Shown here one piece after another: positions 44,811 through 56,909 of a stretch of 64,000 nt of DNA; within the stretch, counting starts at the first letter, position 1, and each line of letters opens with the position of its first letter. The position numbers and the translations under genes were made by a program. The stretch lies in NCBI GenBank assembly GCA_018257865.1, contig JAEUBA010000033.1, positions 62,001 to 126,000 on the forward strand, written 5' to 3'. Below the pieces are notes generated by a model. That model worked only from the letters and a program-made list of their open reading frames with translations, was not told the origin of the DNA and ran no database searches. Origin of the DNA: Stereocaulon alpinum. Taxonomy: Eukaryota; Ascomycota; Lecanoromycetes; Lecanorales; Stereocaulaceae.

Positions 44811-45375
44811 TTAATATCGTAGCTGTGGTGAAGACGGGGGTGGGGTAGGGTCCGCCGTATGATCGCAAAGCTCCATGTCGAGGGGAGACAAAGACTGTTC
44901 AGCAGGGACTGCGACGCAGGTAGCCGTGAAGCTCGGTAACTCGTGACAATAAAGATTCCCGCAACACTTGTCACCGTTGTAGATATTGCATTTAGCGTGC
45001 ACTTCATGACTTCAGTCAGTGAGTCTAAAAAGTTCGGATGCTGCACTCAGATACTGACACGGAATGCACTGCTTTTTTTCAGAGGTGTCTATGTTTTCCA
45101 AGAACTTTGCGTTCATCTCCTTTGACCAGAGCCATAGCTCGCGGCGCTCCAGCCATCGTCGGCAGTCTTCGTTTTCTTCGTCACATGAGGGGGCCGGATG
45201 TTCCAAGGCGGGCTGACTGCTGGACAGTGACAAGCGCGCTCAAAGGTGTTAGCTGAGCTATTTGGGATGACCCTCGATCCAGATAGCTACCTTGCTGATG
45301 TCCAATAGAAACAGCTATCATTGGAACGGCCATTGTGAGCAAAGCGAAGGTGGTACCATAGGAGAAAAGCGTCAT
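44811..45375 (-). CDS. Candidate secreted Cys-rich protein, 155 aa, three exons
   Basis: Proposed exons 45291-45375, 45047-45238 and 44811-45001; phases 1 and 1 agree and both introns (52 and 45 nt) have a branch site (GCTAAC, CTGAC), though the acceptors are weak (TTTGAG, ATGAAG). Exon 1 is a signal peptide (MTLFSYGTTFALLTMAVPMI AVSI). The mature part has ten Cys: SCDEENEDC, CIPC, then KCNIYNGDKCCGNLYC, a spacing (C-x6-CC-x4-C) seen in knottin-like small secreted proteins, and TATC. Secretion signal plus Cys content fit an effector or antimicrobial-like protein, but no family is recognised. A longer unspliced frame overlaps on the same strand, so the model needs transcript proof. Confidence 0.45.
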
Positions 45376-45423
45376 GGCTTGTAGACGATTCCCAGGCTGT
45401 GTCCATCACATCGAAGTCGAAGG

Positions 45424-45517
45424 TGATGCTGACGCGGGATAACGCCCAAAGGAAATGGGAAGAGCAAAAGTGATGGTGACGTGTGGAACGCCTAGAGGAA
45501 ACGAGAAGAGTATCGAA
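45424..45517. repeat. Diverged tandem repeat, two 47-bp units
   Basis: TGATGCTGACGCGGGATAAC... (45424-45470) and TGATGGTGACGTGTGGAACG... (45471-45517) align without gaps at roughly 70% identity. It lies just upstream of the candidate secreted protein. Confidence 0.55.
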
Positions 45518-45832
45518 TGAAGAAGGCGACATCTTGCCTGCTGGACGGCTGATTCATGGGCGAGGAAGTCCAAGGGACAAAGGGCAACATTCCTAGTCAA
45601 ACATTCTTGGCGATAACATATCAAGAATGGGCTTAGCCGAACAAAAGCGGCTACGTGCAGGAACACGAGATCCAAGGTCGATGACTACGATAATTCTGAC
45701 GAGAGATATATAACGAACCAGCGACTTCTTGCTGTGAAGTAGTATTGCGATGATGATATAGAAGAGAATACATGTTTTGAGTCTTGTTCAGAATAGCGTG
45801 TAGGCAAAGAACCACGCTGACAGATTACTTAC

Positions 45833-46001
45833 CTAATACCATCTTAGAAAGCTTAAAGGAGCCAGATGGAAGCATAGGACGACCACCTTCATGTGGCTCA
45901 GCTTGATCACCCTCGAAAATATTCCAACCCAATTGATCCAGACCCGCGAGGCTTTTGTGAAAAGCACCGGGCAGGACTGAAATCGTCCTGGCAGCTTCCA
46001 T
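45833..46001 (-). CDS. Probable coding exon of an unidentified gene
   Basis: A 56-codon frame from ATG at 46001 reads MEAARTISVLPGAFHKSLAG and LDQLGWNIFEGDQAEPHEGG and ends at LSKMVL followed by a good donor (GTAAGT from 45832). Amino-acid composition looks like a real protein. I could not find the next exon: a possible continuation from a CAAG acceptor gives about 30 more codons and a stop. Upstream frames with AENKSLQRE are not in phase. It may be the remains of a larger gene. Confidence 0.3.
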
Positions 46002-47358
46002 AACGGCTTGTTGCTGTTACCTCTCGCTGCAGGCTCTTGTTCTCAGCACGTGCTTGTGCACGCCCTTGGGGTCCTAGAAGTGCAGCAGGGGTCTGCATTG
46101 CATGGCGTACCCCGGAGGAGCTGGAGGAAATGAGTGTCCTATGGTACATGGTTTGCAACATGGATTCAATTGAATCGTTTGGAGGGGCATCTGCAGGAAC
46201 TCCGAAATCATCCCCTACTGCAGAAACTTAGTCTTACATACAGGAGAGGAGGCCCTTACACGTCTTTTTCCCAACGTGGCATCCTCTTGGAGAATTAGGT
46301 ACCAACCCTCTCGGGCTCCCGAATCTTTTCGTCGGAGTTCCGAGCTGAAGTTGAGGGTTGCAAGCCCAGAAAACTCGGGTTCCAGATGAGAGAATGCATA
46401 CGTACCCCATGCAGATCACGAAAATGTCGAGACCCACCCATCACCACCTACCACTCCAGCTAACCTCGCCAAGAAACGCAGGCTTTCCACGAATACCACC
46501 CTCCCTATTTGCAATCCTTGAGTAAGACACGGTGCTAGACCATCGGACCCCACATTCCATCCCACCATACTCGTTCGTTTCACGCATATCGCACCGCAGC
46601 ATTTCTGCATGCTGCACGCTGCACTCTCTGCAGGCAAAGTTCCCGTGGGTCCGAGCCTATCCACATCCTCCACACCCACTTGCTAGGTTGTCCCCACACA
46701 CACCAAAACAAGGCACTACCAGATCTGCATGTTCGCACCTTTTACCTGTTTTAGCCCCAACCCGCTCGCGTTCCAGTGAGACAGTGTGCATGCAATGAAT
46801 CTTGAACCTTACTCGGAGATCGTTCGCACCGTGTGCTTCGTACTTGAGAAGTTATTTCTGGGACACCAAAGCCAAGGTAGGCATGCGTGCGAACGTATCG
46901 GTGGATTGTTGTGTAGAGATAGTGGATATGGTGAAACGTGAGTGTGGGAAGGATTGAATTGCGCGTTTCGGGGATATGGCTGGAGAGGGGTCTTTAGGGG
47001 CGGAAATAGCTCCTAGACCCCAGGAATGCTTTGGTAGGTAATGCGTTACCGATACTTAGGGATTTGTTGCTTAGCCTTGACGCAGATGGCTTGTTCAGTT
47101 GTATATAATCTATAGTTCAGATGGGCATTTGTGGCGCAGAATAGGTAATGTTCAATCTCGAAGATGGAGTACTTTTAGAATTGAAGTAACGAGCGTAACA
47201 ATAACCCGTAGACTGTGTATCCAGCCAGTCTTTCCTTAGGCCAAAAACGCAACGCAGACACCGATGATCAATACCACGAACATCTATCCCATGATCATGT
47301 CTCATAATGTGTACAATATTGATACATCCACGCATCATGCCCTCATCACACAGTGATA
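46002..47358. other. Intergenic region, no gene seen
   Basis: Short frames only. The frames at 46037-46231 and 46532-46798 lack motifs. The right end is the 3' flank of the receptor gene. Confidence 0.45.
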
Positions 47359-48945
47359 TCACCACCTGTCCTCGTAGTCCCGCTTCGGGCTGTCCTTCAG
47401 CAAATGCCTATCAATCTCGTCACTAGCCCGTTTCTCAACATCATGATGCCAGCTCTGTTGCACATAGATGCCAGGAGTAACTCCATCCTTCTCGTCCGTA
47501 GGCTCCCACCTCTGTGTAGAACTTTGGAGAGGCCCCTTCGACGGCAGCGGCGGTCTCGGCGTCCGAGATCCCGTAGACGGGGTCGACGTGGCAGATTGAG
47601 ACCGACCGAACATCATTCTCGCAGGTTTGTCGTCCACGTATCTCGGCGCCGGGGGAGGCGTATCTTTTGCGGTTGGTCCGAAGCCGCCATCGAAATCATT
47701 TACCCGATTGCTATGCCCATGCCACCTACCCATATTTCTCGACGGCGGATGTTTGCTATTTGAGTTGCCCTTAGAAGCCGCGCCTTGTGAGCTACTTCTC
47801 CAATTCGAACCCATTTGCGAGAGCCGCATGACGATGGGAATAGAGCCGGACATGGCTGAGGAGAGCCAGTTTTTGGCCTTGGATTCGCGGAGCTTGGTGT
47901 AGAGAGGTTTCATGACAGGGAGGCAGGCGTTGAGTACGCCAAGGAGCTCCTCAAGGTTCGCGATGAGGGCGATGAGGCTGTAGACTCTTTGGGAGTTGGA
48001 GCCGTGATTTTCGGCTGTTATGCGGACGCGGATGACGGTTATGGTGCAGATACTGCACGTATATTAGAATGACGATCTATCATTCTATGGCGGGGGAAAG
48101 ACAAATGAGGGCTGACGTACACTGTACCCAGGCTAAACATGAAGCTCAACATTACTTTCTTGTTTGTAGCCATCTGCAATCCCCACAGCACAGGCATAGG
48201 TAGAATGACCATAGTGACGTCCAGCAGGAGATTGAAAATGGCAATATAGAGGTCCAGTGCCTTCTGATCGCCACATGTGCCTCCCGGAACTCCGTGGTTC
48301 CACATCGATGAGATTGGCCGGCATATCAACAAGGGGGCAAGAATAGTGGTGAAAAAGAAGGCGGCGTTGAAGCCATGTATTATATAGCAAGTTATGCGAA
48401 AGGATCTGGTTCGGAAGATGTGGGTGTAGAGGACGAGGATGGAGGCACGGATGAAGAAGACGGACACGCCCCAAAGAATAATACCGATGAGGAGGGCCTA
48501 GTTAGTTGTCAGTGCCTGCTTATCATTGTGCAACTTAGGGATGCGTACCTTCATTTGCTCTATTACCACGTTTTGGACCGCTTTGGGATTGCCGATCTGA
48601 GCCGTGTCTCCACCTAGATCCCAATGAGTGCTCGCTGGGATATATCAGCATATGACTCGGAAGCGTGCATGGCGGCGCAATTGGAAGCTCACAGTACACT
48701 GTCTTGATGCTCCCTGCCAGTGCCCAGAGCTGTTACATGTCAGAATAGCATCTCACCGTCTCACTTGGCGCAATACATACCAAGCCCATGATAATGAGAT
48801 AGTCGCTAGCATCTAACGTATGTTTTTGGATTTTCCTAGCCCATAATCTACCAATCACGGCAAGCAATGCAACAAAAGAGAAAATGGCAAGACAAGCAAC
48901 GGATGCTACCTTAGTAGAGTCCTCGGACCAAGGAGGTTGCGCCAT
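47359..48945 (-). CDS. Fungal rhodopsin-fold integral membrane protein (PTH11-like/SAT4 family), 452 aa, five exons
   Basis: Exons 48781-48945, 48693-48729 (37 nt), 48549-48634, 48121-48497 and 47359-48052; phases 0, 1, 0, 2 agree. Marks of the family: helix 1 followed by RKIQKHTLDASDYLIIMGL, the STHWDLGGDTAQIGNP loop, FFIRASILVLYTHIFRTRSF, SMWNHGVPGGTCGDQKALDL (loop Cys and helix 5), LPMPVLWGLQMATNKKVMLS and TVICTITVIRVRI. The C-terminal 170 residues are a Ser/Pro-rich cytosolic tail with phosphorylation-type motifs. Probable surface receptor of unknown ligand. An alternative start six codons upstream (48963) is possible. It resembles the 29.4-kb gene in layout but not closely in sequence. 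Confidence 0.87.
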
Positions 48946-50357
48946 CCTGATTGCAGAATACAAAGACCTTTGAGTGTAAGTTCACTCATCAACAACGTGT
49001 TCCACAGTTCGTCAATTGGGAGCCAACCAATTCCCCACCGAATCTTCTGCAGAAAAGAGAATTACAGTTGAGAGACCGTGGACGGAAACGAGCGCTTGAT
49101 TTATCAGGGCAGAGGCTTTGAAAAAGTGTTGACGGGTAGTATTGGTGTACGAAAAGCAACTTTGACCCTCACGGCGGACATCTTATATCCTGAGAACCAG
49201 CTATGTACCTCTGCTGGTGCCAATCACACTCGGGACATGGATGCAGGTAGAGCAGGATGTTTTCGCCTACGCCGCAACGCAAGCAATTCCCAAACAGGTC
49301 TGAAACCCTGAAACGAAGGCGCTGACATACATGGCGAAAATGTCACCGGCTTGGCTACTGTTCTCCATTAAGTCTTGATCATCCTTTTCGTTCTGCACAC
49401 CATCATGGCAGAGTAGCTCAGATGTGAAGTACAGCATTGCGTTAGTTTCTCCGAACCGTCTCCGCAGCGCCAAAATAGAAAACGTGGTCGGCCGCCACCG
49501 GGAAAAAAACGGTCGAAAGACAGAATTTGGCTTGGAAGCTCAGCCAATTTGCGTGCTGCGGGCTTGTAACGATTCGACGGGTTGAGCGATTTGGGTGTTT
49601 GACCACTACAGTGTAAGGTAGTATTTTTCATTATTTTTAGTTGCTGCATCTGCATTATGAGCGTCAGTATGACAAGGAAGTTGTTCAGCGCTCATGGGGT
49701 GATCCCAGTCTACGGAGTAGTCCCTTCTTCGCTAAGTTTAGGTACATTACCTTAGCTTGTCACCTTCCAAGACAAGCAACGTGTATTCCGCCAAAACGTG
49801 GCATGGACAGCGTAGAGCATCGGCATAAATGCTATTAGCCTAAACCCTATTTCCTTTCACGAATTGATTGATTCGTGTTCGTGTCCTAGCCAATGAGGAT
49901 TGGTCGCAAAAGTCTCGTCGAGTAGTGTCCCTCGGCTCGACATCTGGGCTATCGAGCTGGTGTCGGCAGATACCCAATCTCTCTGAACTGCGCCTCCCCT
50001 ATGTATCCTCCATTTCAGTTTAGGTGTGTCTCAGGACTTGTGAGGGAGATTACTACGGACAATAACTGCTGTCCAGGCCCTTTCTTATATTCCTTTTAGA
50101 TCTTTCGATTACCGATCCCGTTCACCGAAGCGTGCATGAATGATTTGATGAATGCATTGTGACGGCTGAGGCAAGATAGAGATAATACATGCTGCGTGCC
50201 GTATGCAGGTGTGCTGAAACCAACGTATCACACCTTCAGTATGCAAGTCCCCTCCTTGTCATTTCATCAATATCTAAAGGTGCCGCACACGAACAGTAAA
50301 CTCCCCAGCACCTCGTTTTCAGCTATGTCTATGGGTTGACAACCGATATAATCGCCT
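48946..50357. other. Intergenic region, no gene seen
   Basis: Promoter side of the receptor gene on the left and 3' flank of the MFS gene on the right. No frame above about 95 codons and no motif. The stretch 49840-50000 is unremarkable. Confidence 0.5.
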
Positions 50358-53045
50358 TCAGAATTTCTCCATAAAGTTCTTCCTCACAGTCCACATACGC
50401 GCCCTTTTGCCATAAATGTACATCGGCACAGTTGTTGCTAAACAAGCCAACTGAATACCTCCAATGGCTACAAAGGTACTCTTTGAGCCATCGGCATCCA
50501 ACCAACGATTGAAGAAGAGGGAGAACACAAGGCCGTGGAAGATGTCTAGTGTGGAAGTAAGCATATGCAACCTTAATCAAGTTTAGGAAACTTACTCTTG
50601 GAGAAGTTGAGAGTAACCAGTGCCTCGCCTGCATACTGGCGATAGCTATCAACAGCAAATGTGATGGAGGTCGTGCTACCTAAAGCACAGCCGAAGCTAA
50701 TGACACCAAAGAAGATGGTGGGTACGATCCAGTTATCTCTCTCCTGAACACTCCAGCCATAGCCCATCAAGCCAATACAACTGGAGATTGTTATTGGAAT
50801 AGCCATGACCAAACGGAATTCGGGCTCGTAGATCCCGCCATTCCGACGGCTCATGTAGCGAACAATGATGTCACTCACTTTGCCCGCTACAGCTGTTCCC
50901 AGCACACCACCTACAAATGGCGAGATGTAGACTAGACCCGTTTGGAGTGCACTAAAATTATACGTCTCCTTGTTCTGAAAGATTGTGGAGACAGACTCAG
51001 AAAGAACAATTAGCCATCCTATGCTGAGTGAATAGACGAGGGTGCTCCAGAGGATAGACGGATATGCGAATAGGATAAGAGGACGCAGTGCCACAAGGAA
51101 CCAATTTTCGTGCCGAAGCCTCCCATTCCAAGGTTTGAGAGTCTGTCTATAAGTTTTAGGTGGTTGTGTCCGAAGAAAATGGGTGTAGCGAGGACCTCCA
51201 TGTCCCGGAGACTTCTCATTGTGGTCTTCTAGGCTGGGCTCTGTGTGAGCGGACCCAGGGGTTTGGGCGGCGGTTTCAGAGTCCAAATGCTCGTGACGTA
51301 GGTAATCCGTGTCTGGTTGTTCTTTCGTGACGTAAAAAGGAGAGTTAAAGCTGTGCAGATCTGGAGTTTGGGGTCCTTCGCCTCTCGGCTCAACCCTGAA
51401 TGCATGTTCGTGGCTTGCCAGTGATAAAGGTCTAGGGCTACTTTGTGAGGACTGAGATTGTCCTTGACGGGGAATGGAACGCAAGTGCTCCGCCCTGCTA
51501 TCGTTCTGGGCTCTCGAGTCTGAATCGACCTTGATCTCGCCGGCATCATTGGATCTCGGATCCTGATCGGCAAAACCAACGTTCTTTGCGTTTCTTTGTT
51601 GCCTACGTTCGGCAATGGTTGCACGTTTGGCTCCTATAACAGATGCAGAGTTGCCAATTGCAACTTTTCTCATGTCTACTGAGCCGTCGCCACCTGTATA
51701 TACAGCTGGCTTCTCCTCTTGCGCCTCATGGTGTGAATCATGGGAGAAGATCCTGGATAAATTCGCCAAGGTTGTTCTGCGGCTTTTTGAGTTGGGCCGA
51801 GGTGTCCTGTCCCAGAATGTTTCAGGGACGAAGAAGAACATGAGAACAAAACAGAATCCAACAACCATGGCGACGATCCTGAATATCGTCAGCAGGTTAG
51901 CCTCTGATATATGATATTCGATAGCTGCTTACCAAAACACCCACTGCCAGTCCAACCCCTGAATGATAACTGCACTGACCAGCGGTATCAAGTTTTTGCC
52001 GCTGAGAAGGAGTAGTGTGTATATGCCAAGCCTGTAGGCACGTTCGTGTAGGTAGAAGATCTCAGCAATCGTAGCTGATGGCAGACATTCCACCGGGCTC
52101 ACTGCCAAACCCATGAAGACCCTAGCTACTACCAAGGAAGAATAATTTGGCGACTTCGCACACCAGATTGCGCTTATTATAAAGAGGAGAATTCCCACGA
52201 GATAGACGGGACGTTTGCCGAATAGAATCGCAGTAGGCGAGGCAATCACCGAGCCTAAACCAAGTCCCATCATGTATAACCCAGTGGTGAGGGCGACCTG
52301 TGGAATGGAAACTTTATATGTAGCCGCAACCTTTGAGAACCCAGCAGCAAGTACTGGCGTCATCCCACCGCCTACCATGCAGTAGAATCCAAGCGAAAGC
52401 AGAGCAACGTCTCGCCTCCATGTTGGCCAGTTCAGTGGGTCATTCAATGAATCATCAGGCTGTGGGTGTAGTATAATCTTTCCATCTGCCGTTCTCTTTT
52501 TCTCCTCCGCAGATTGGCCCGAACGTAAGCTCCCCAACCGAGGCTCCACGGTTGAGGACCGGGAGCCTGGAGGGAACGGCGAGGGTAGGGAGGATACGGA
52601 GGTTCTGGCTGGTACACTGCGAATACCAAGAGGCTGGTTTCGATTTATATTTGACATGAGAAGGATAGAGCCTGAAGGGGAGTTGGGTCAGCCTACTGCC
52701 AATGGCGCAGATATCCCACAGTCCACACCGAGTCTCCTGGTAACCTTGAGCAGCCGCAGGCGCGCAGCGAAGAAGAGTCATGGCTTCTTACATACCTGGC
52801 ACTTCATCAGTCTCCCTGTCGTTGAGGACTCCTAAACTCCATTTCTCTGGCTTGGATTTGATCTCATCGTTTTCATCGGTGGAATTCCCAGAACTCGCTG
52901 CCTCTTGCTGCGATGCCTTCGTAGCGCCCCAAAACCGCCTCCATATAGATGGTTTGACGACCGCACGGTCGCTCGTTCCAGTGGCAGGCTTGGCTTCCTG
53001 GGTTTGCTGAATAGGTGGATCACCAGCCTGCGTGTGTATTGTCAT
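50358..53045 (-). CDS. MFS transporter of the DHA1/Hol1-like group with a very long central loop, 819 aa, four exons
   Basis: Exons 52796-53045, 51933-52671, 50596-51878 and 50358-50545; phases 1, 2, 1 agree. The N-terminal tail ends in KWSLGVLNDRETDEVPG, the usual lead-in of this group, then DSLNDPLNWPTWRRDVALLS before helix 1. The MFS signature is GSVIASPTAILFGKRPVYLV, with VARVFMGLAVSPVECLPSAT and LYTLLLLSGKNLIPLVSAVI following. The loop between helices 6 and 7 is about 230 residues, highly Ser/Arg/His-rich and disordered. The second half starts near NWFLVALRPLILFAYPSILW. Hol1 relatives carry cations and polyamines; the substrate here is not known. Confidence 0.88.
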
Positions 53046-54437
53046 TATCGTTTTATATACGTCGGACTGATGTACGGTAGGAACCGCTCGCACTTCGAAG
53101 GATCTCAGTGTGTAGCGGATGGCAGTGGTGTGACTCCAACGCAAGTCACAGACCACCTGTGGGATATTGAGCGAATAAGAGAGGAAATAAAGAATGTAGG
53201 AATACACGAATCTATAGGGTGATAGGGATATGAAAGGATTGCGTAAGTGAGTCTCAAGGACAAAGGAAGATGTCCACGTTCAGGTCATGATATTGTGGGG
53301 ACTTGACCACCAGAATAGATAACATGCATGACTGACTGCATTATTCATATGGGCGAGTCCATGACTGAGCTTAGTATTGGCAGGCGCCATGGACTATGAA
53401 CGCGGTGTTCACATGTCGCTAGGATTTTCGAGACGTAGCCGGTACGGAAGTAGTCCTGGGGGTATGCTGTTCCATTCCTTCTAGTCACAAGGTTCACCAT
53501 ACGGCCGTTTTGCCTATATTTAATATGTCTTGGTGAAGCGCAGTAACAGAAGGGAGAGTTTTCGCGGCTTTGCCCCACGCCAAGCCACCAGCTACCCCAC
53601 ACTACGCTACAGGAAGCCCCTACTCTACTGTGAAGATTCACTCATCAACCCAACCGTAGTATCTCCAGCGCTCAATCAGTGCTTGAGGACCTTCTCACAA
53701 TCTTTACTTACTACTTACTACGATGTGGCCCAAGCACGGCGCATGACTGGGTAGTGCGGCTGACCTTTTCTATCGGCAAATGTTGCTGTAGTTGAAACGC
53801 ATAGGATTCCCTACGGATAGGTTGTACTCCGTAACCGAATGTGTTTCATCCCCGTGATGACATATTGACAGGGATCTGTTTAGAAAGAAAATCCTGACGT
53901 GAGCCCCACTTTATCACGGGATCAAGTTTTGGCAGGGGATGTGGACACCAGCAAGGCGTCATATCTCGGAAGACTTAGACCTGCGAACCTCGAGGCCCGC
54001 ACGTCTTGCTTTTATAACATTGGAAGAGTTGACTCGACATTGGTAGCGAAGGCCTCAAGTTTGTTTACGATGCTTGAGTCCATGTTTTCACACGTGTCTC
54101 GTTATTCCAGCGAAGACACTCCATTCGACGGCTTCGAACTGCTCTATGAATTGCCATTCCCAGACTGGCTTAGGATGGTGATGTAGATTCACAGGCGTAG
54201 GTAGGTATATCAACAATCCTTCTCGAAGAACTGAGAGTCCAACCATTCTTGCCCATGGGACGGCTTCCATGTGGCTGTGCAAAGCATGAGTTTCTGCCAC
54301 AAGTCCCTACAGCCGACGGTAGTCGTCACAAGAAGACGAATGATTGTAGGAAGGGTATACAATAATGAAGACTAGCTCCCTTGGAATCGTACGAGGCCGA
54401 CTTGGCTGCTACATCATAACAAGATCCTTTCCCAAGC
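53046..54437. other. Intergenic region with a diverged repeat
   Basis: Holds the MFS promoter, a pyrimidine-rich stretch and the repeat at 53775-53880. A 95-codon plus-strand frame at 53899-54186 has no motif. Confidence 0.45.
53775..53880. repeat. Diverged dispersed repeat, copy 1 (second copy at 57301-57400)
   Basis: GGCAAATGTTGCTGTAGTTG at the start and CATATTGACAGGG near the end align with 57301-57400 over about 100 bp. Differences are mostly C/T and G/A transitions, as after repeat-induced point mutation. The pair brackets the PAC1 pseudogene. Confidence 0.6.
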
Positions 54438-56078
54438 ATGAGTCGTACACTGCCGAGTCGTCAAGCTGAAGAGTTGCGTGTGCATGGCAGATGAGGGCTG
54501 AGGCTGACCTCCAGATCGAAGCTAGTGCTGTATAACCAGACACAAGTCAATCATAGCATACCTATCGGCGAATGACCTACGGAACGCTGCCGCTGCGCAC
54601 AGGGCAGAATTGAATCTTGGAGAAGATATCCTCGATACGGCTACTGCGAAGAAATACGAAGCATTGATGGAGAAAGAATGGACAAGCATTGTCCGGCTAC
54701 AGAAAAAGGCATGTCTCTACAGCAGTTTCTCTGCCCCAATTATCACAATTGCCCACCGCTGTTACAGCGCTTTCTAAGCAGTGTTCTACCATCTATAATG
54801 GATCTTGAGTCCCGAAACGCGGCATTCCAAACTGAGCTCGATAATGCGATACCCACGTCAGAAAAGTACGAAAGCACTACACCATTGTACCAGCGCCATT
54901 AGGAATCGAACCTGAGTATGAAACAGCAAACAACATCCCTCTCCAGTCGCAACCGAGATCCCTCTTCTTGGCTTCCTAAACCTCCTCCTCGACATTATAC
55001 AGAGTCACACCGAGATGCTATCAACTGCGTTGCTTTCCATCCACTATTTTTTTCCGTTGCCTCCGGCTCCGACGGTTGCACTACCAAGGTATGGGATTGG
55101 GAAATCGGCGAGCTGGAAAAAACGATCACAAGCCACACAAGAGCAGTGCTGGACGTTGACTATGGCGGCCCAGGAGGTGGTACTCTACTAGCATCTTGCA
55201 GCTCCGATTTGACAATCAAGCTCTGGGATCCGGCAGACGAGCATAAGGACGTTTGGACGTTGCTAGGTCACGATCACAGCGTCAGCGCCATCCGTTTCAT
55301 ACCCTCCGGAGCTGCTGGCGCACTATCATCCGGAAACTTACTTATCAGCGCAAGCAGGGACAAGGCCTTGAAGGTATGGGACGTCACCACTGGGTAATGC
55401 GTAAAACCACTTCAAGCCCATACCGGCTGGGTGAGAGATGTTTGTCCATCGCTTGACGGACGTTTCCTCTTCTCGACTGGGGATGATATGACTGCTCGGT
55501 TATGGGACATCTCGGGACCATATCCAGTAAATTCGCTGATAGTGGTTGGTCACGAGCACTTCAACGGATGCTGTGCACTTGCTCCATATGCCTCTTACCA
55601 CCATCTTGCACCGTCGGCCGGACTGAGGAAGTCCCCACCTGCAAGTAGCACGGCAGAGTTCACGGCGACCGGGTTGCGAGATAAGACTATCAGACTCTGG
55701 GACGCTCGCGGGACTTGCCTTAGGACACTCATAGGCCATGACAACTGGGTGCGGGCGCTTGTGTTTCATCCCGGCGGTAGTTTTCTCTTTTCGGTGTCGG
55801 ATGACAAGACGTCACGGTGCTGGGACCTAAGTCAAGAAGGCAAGTGCGTCAAGATGCTCAGGGACGCACACGAACGCTTCGTCCCCTGTCTGAGGTGGAC
55901 TCCGGGAATTATCAAGGATGTAGCTGTGGTTCACGGCGGCGATCTCGAAAGGCAGAATGGCGAAGGCGATGGAACGCCGAAGAGAAAGGGAATGGGAGTG
56001 GGTACCCTCGATGTACAGATCCGTTGCGTTATCGCCATAGGAGGTGTGGATTCCAAGCTGAGAATTTTCGCCAGTTGA
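54438..56078 (+). pseudogene. pac1: Degraded PAC1/LIS1 (nudF) gene
   Basis: LIS1/PAC1 is a dynein regulator with an N-terminal LisH motif, a coiled coil and a seven-bladed WD40 propeller. All parts are visible: MSRTLPSRQAEELR (54438), SIIAYLSANDLRNAAAAH and YEALMEKEWTSIVRLQKK (54547-54708), MDLESRNAAFQTELD (54798), then WD repeats such as HRDAINCVAFHPLFFSVASG, LLASCSSDLTIKLWDP and LISASRDKALKVWDVTTG. Damage: TAG at 54900-54902, TAA at 55395-55397 in the propeller, a GC instead of GT at the second intron donor (54709), and no usable acceptor before 54798. A working PAC1 is expected elsewhere in the genome. Confidence 0.87.
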
Positions 56079-56249
56079 TGTTAGAATAAGTGACTTAGAG
56101 GAGACCTAGCAGACATCGCTGCTCGTGATCTCATAGCAGGTCGCGGAACACGTTATACGGCCAATGCACCGTATCCAGACGGGTGGTACAGAGGCATCAG
56201 GCACAAATATTGTTCACCTGATGAAAGTTCCTAGGAACTGATCGCTTCA

Positions 56250-56654
56250 CTAGGAAAACTTGGAAGGAAAGTGGGCAGCGTTTTCTCGGTACATGTGGCG
56301 CACCAGAGGGAGAAATTCTGCAGACATAAGTGCCAGCACACGCCCCGCCAGAAGTGCCTGGAAACACAACGATTCTTCATACATCTTGAAGATATTCTCC
56401 CTTGTTACCCAAGGCTTCCAAGGCGTCCAAATGAACCAAGAAATGGAGCGCCAGCCTCTTAGAAAACCCATCTCTACCCACGTATGGTGTCTATTCGATA
56501 TCTGTTCGAGCAGTGGCATTCGAAATTTGTGGGCAACTTTCGCTCCAGGGCTCCTGAAAATTGACATCTCGCTAGGGTGTGCATGGTTGACGACCTCCAA
56601 CAGTGCAGAGAGAAAGGCGAAATGGTACGCAAAAGTATCGGCAGGACGAGCCAA
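56250..56654 (-). CDS. Unknown ORF, 134 aa, possibly a fragment
   Basis: The frame starts MARPADTFAYHFAFLSALLE and includes WRSISWFIWTPWKPWVTREN, a Trp-rich segment, and FQALLAGRVLALMSAEFLPL. Composition looks protein-like rather than random, but I recognise no family. It sits between the PAC1 pseudogene and the MITE-like copy, so it may be a remnant of a larger gene. Another frame on the same strand (56474-56671) overlaps. Confidence 0.3.
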   Translation of the reverse strand: MARPADTFAYHFAFLSALLEVVNHAHPSEMSIFRSPGAKVAHKFRMPLLEQISNRHHTWVEMGFLRGWRSISWFIWTPWKPWVTRENIFKMYEESLCFQALLAGRVLALMSAEFLPLVRHMYRENAAHFPSKFS

Positions 56655-56696
56655 AAAAGATCGTCAAGCAATATGATTGGTTCTATTCAGGTGGTA

Positions 56697-56909
56697 TCAG
56701 GGGGGCGAACACCAAGCTTTCGTACTTTGCGAATGTCCTTATATGTGACTCGTGAAGCTGCCCTTACCTCTCCAAGGGACACAGGAAAGTTGAAAACGAG
56801 CCCCGGAGTCTCCCGGGGATCCCCTATATTTCAGATGCTAATTACGCTTGAGACGCTCTCTTAGGGGCATCCCTGTTCGGAAATATATGAATTTTGTTGT
56901 GTCCCTGAC
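56697..56909. repeat. MITE-like element, copy 2
   Basis: The right arm from 56861 (TTAGGGGCATCCC...) to GTGTCCCTGAC at 56909 matches copy 1 at 29038-29088, as does the preceding CTAATTACGCTTGAGACGCTC. The left end (TCAGGGGGGCGAACACCAAG) is the worn inverted partner. The centre has a CCCCGG...CCGGGG palindrome at about 56812-56830. Copy 2 is about 50 bp longer than copy 1. Confidence 0.55.

Noticed and set aside
44228..45046. 272-codon minus-strand frame with no family match
   Set aside because: Long enough to be noticed, but no conserved block was found. The overlapping frame with a signal peptide and ordered cysteines makes a better protein. Transcript data could reverse this.
55390..55412. 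A small intron removing the TAA at 55395 in the PAC1 copy
   Set aside because: The only GT...AG pair around it spans 23 nt, far too short for a fungal intron, and the gene has other lesions.
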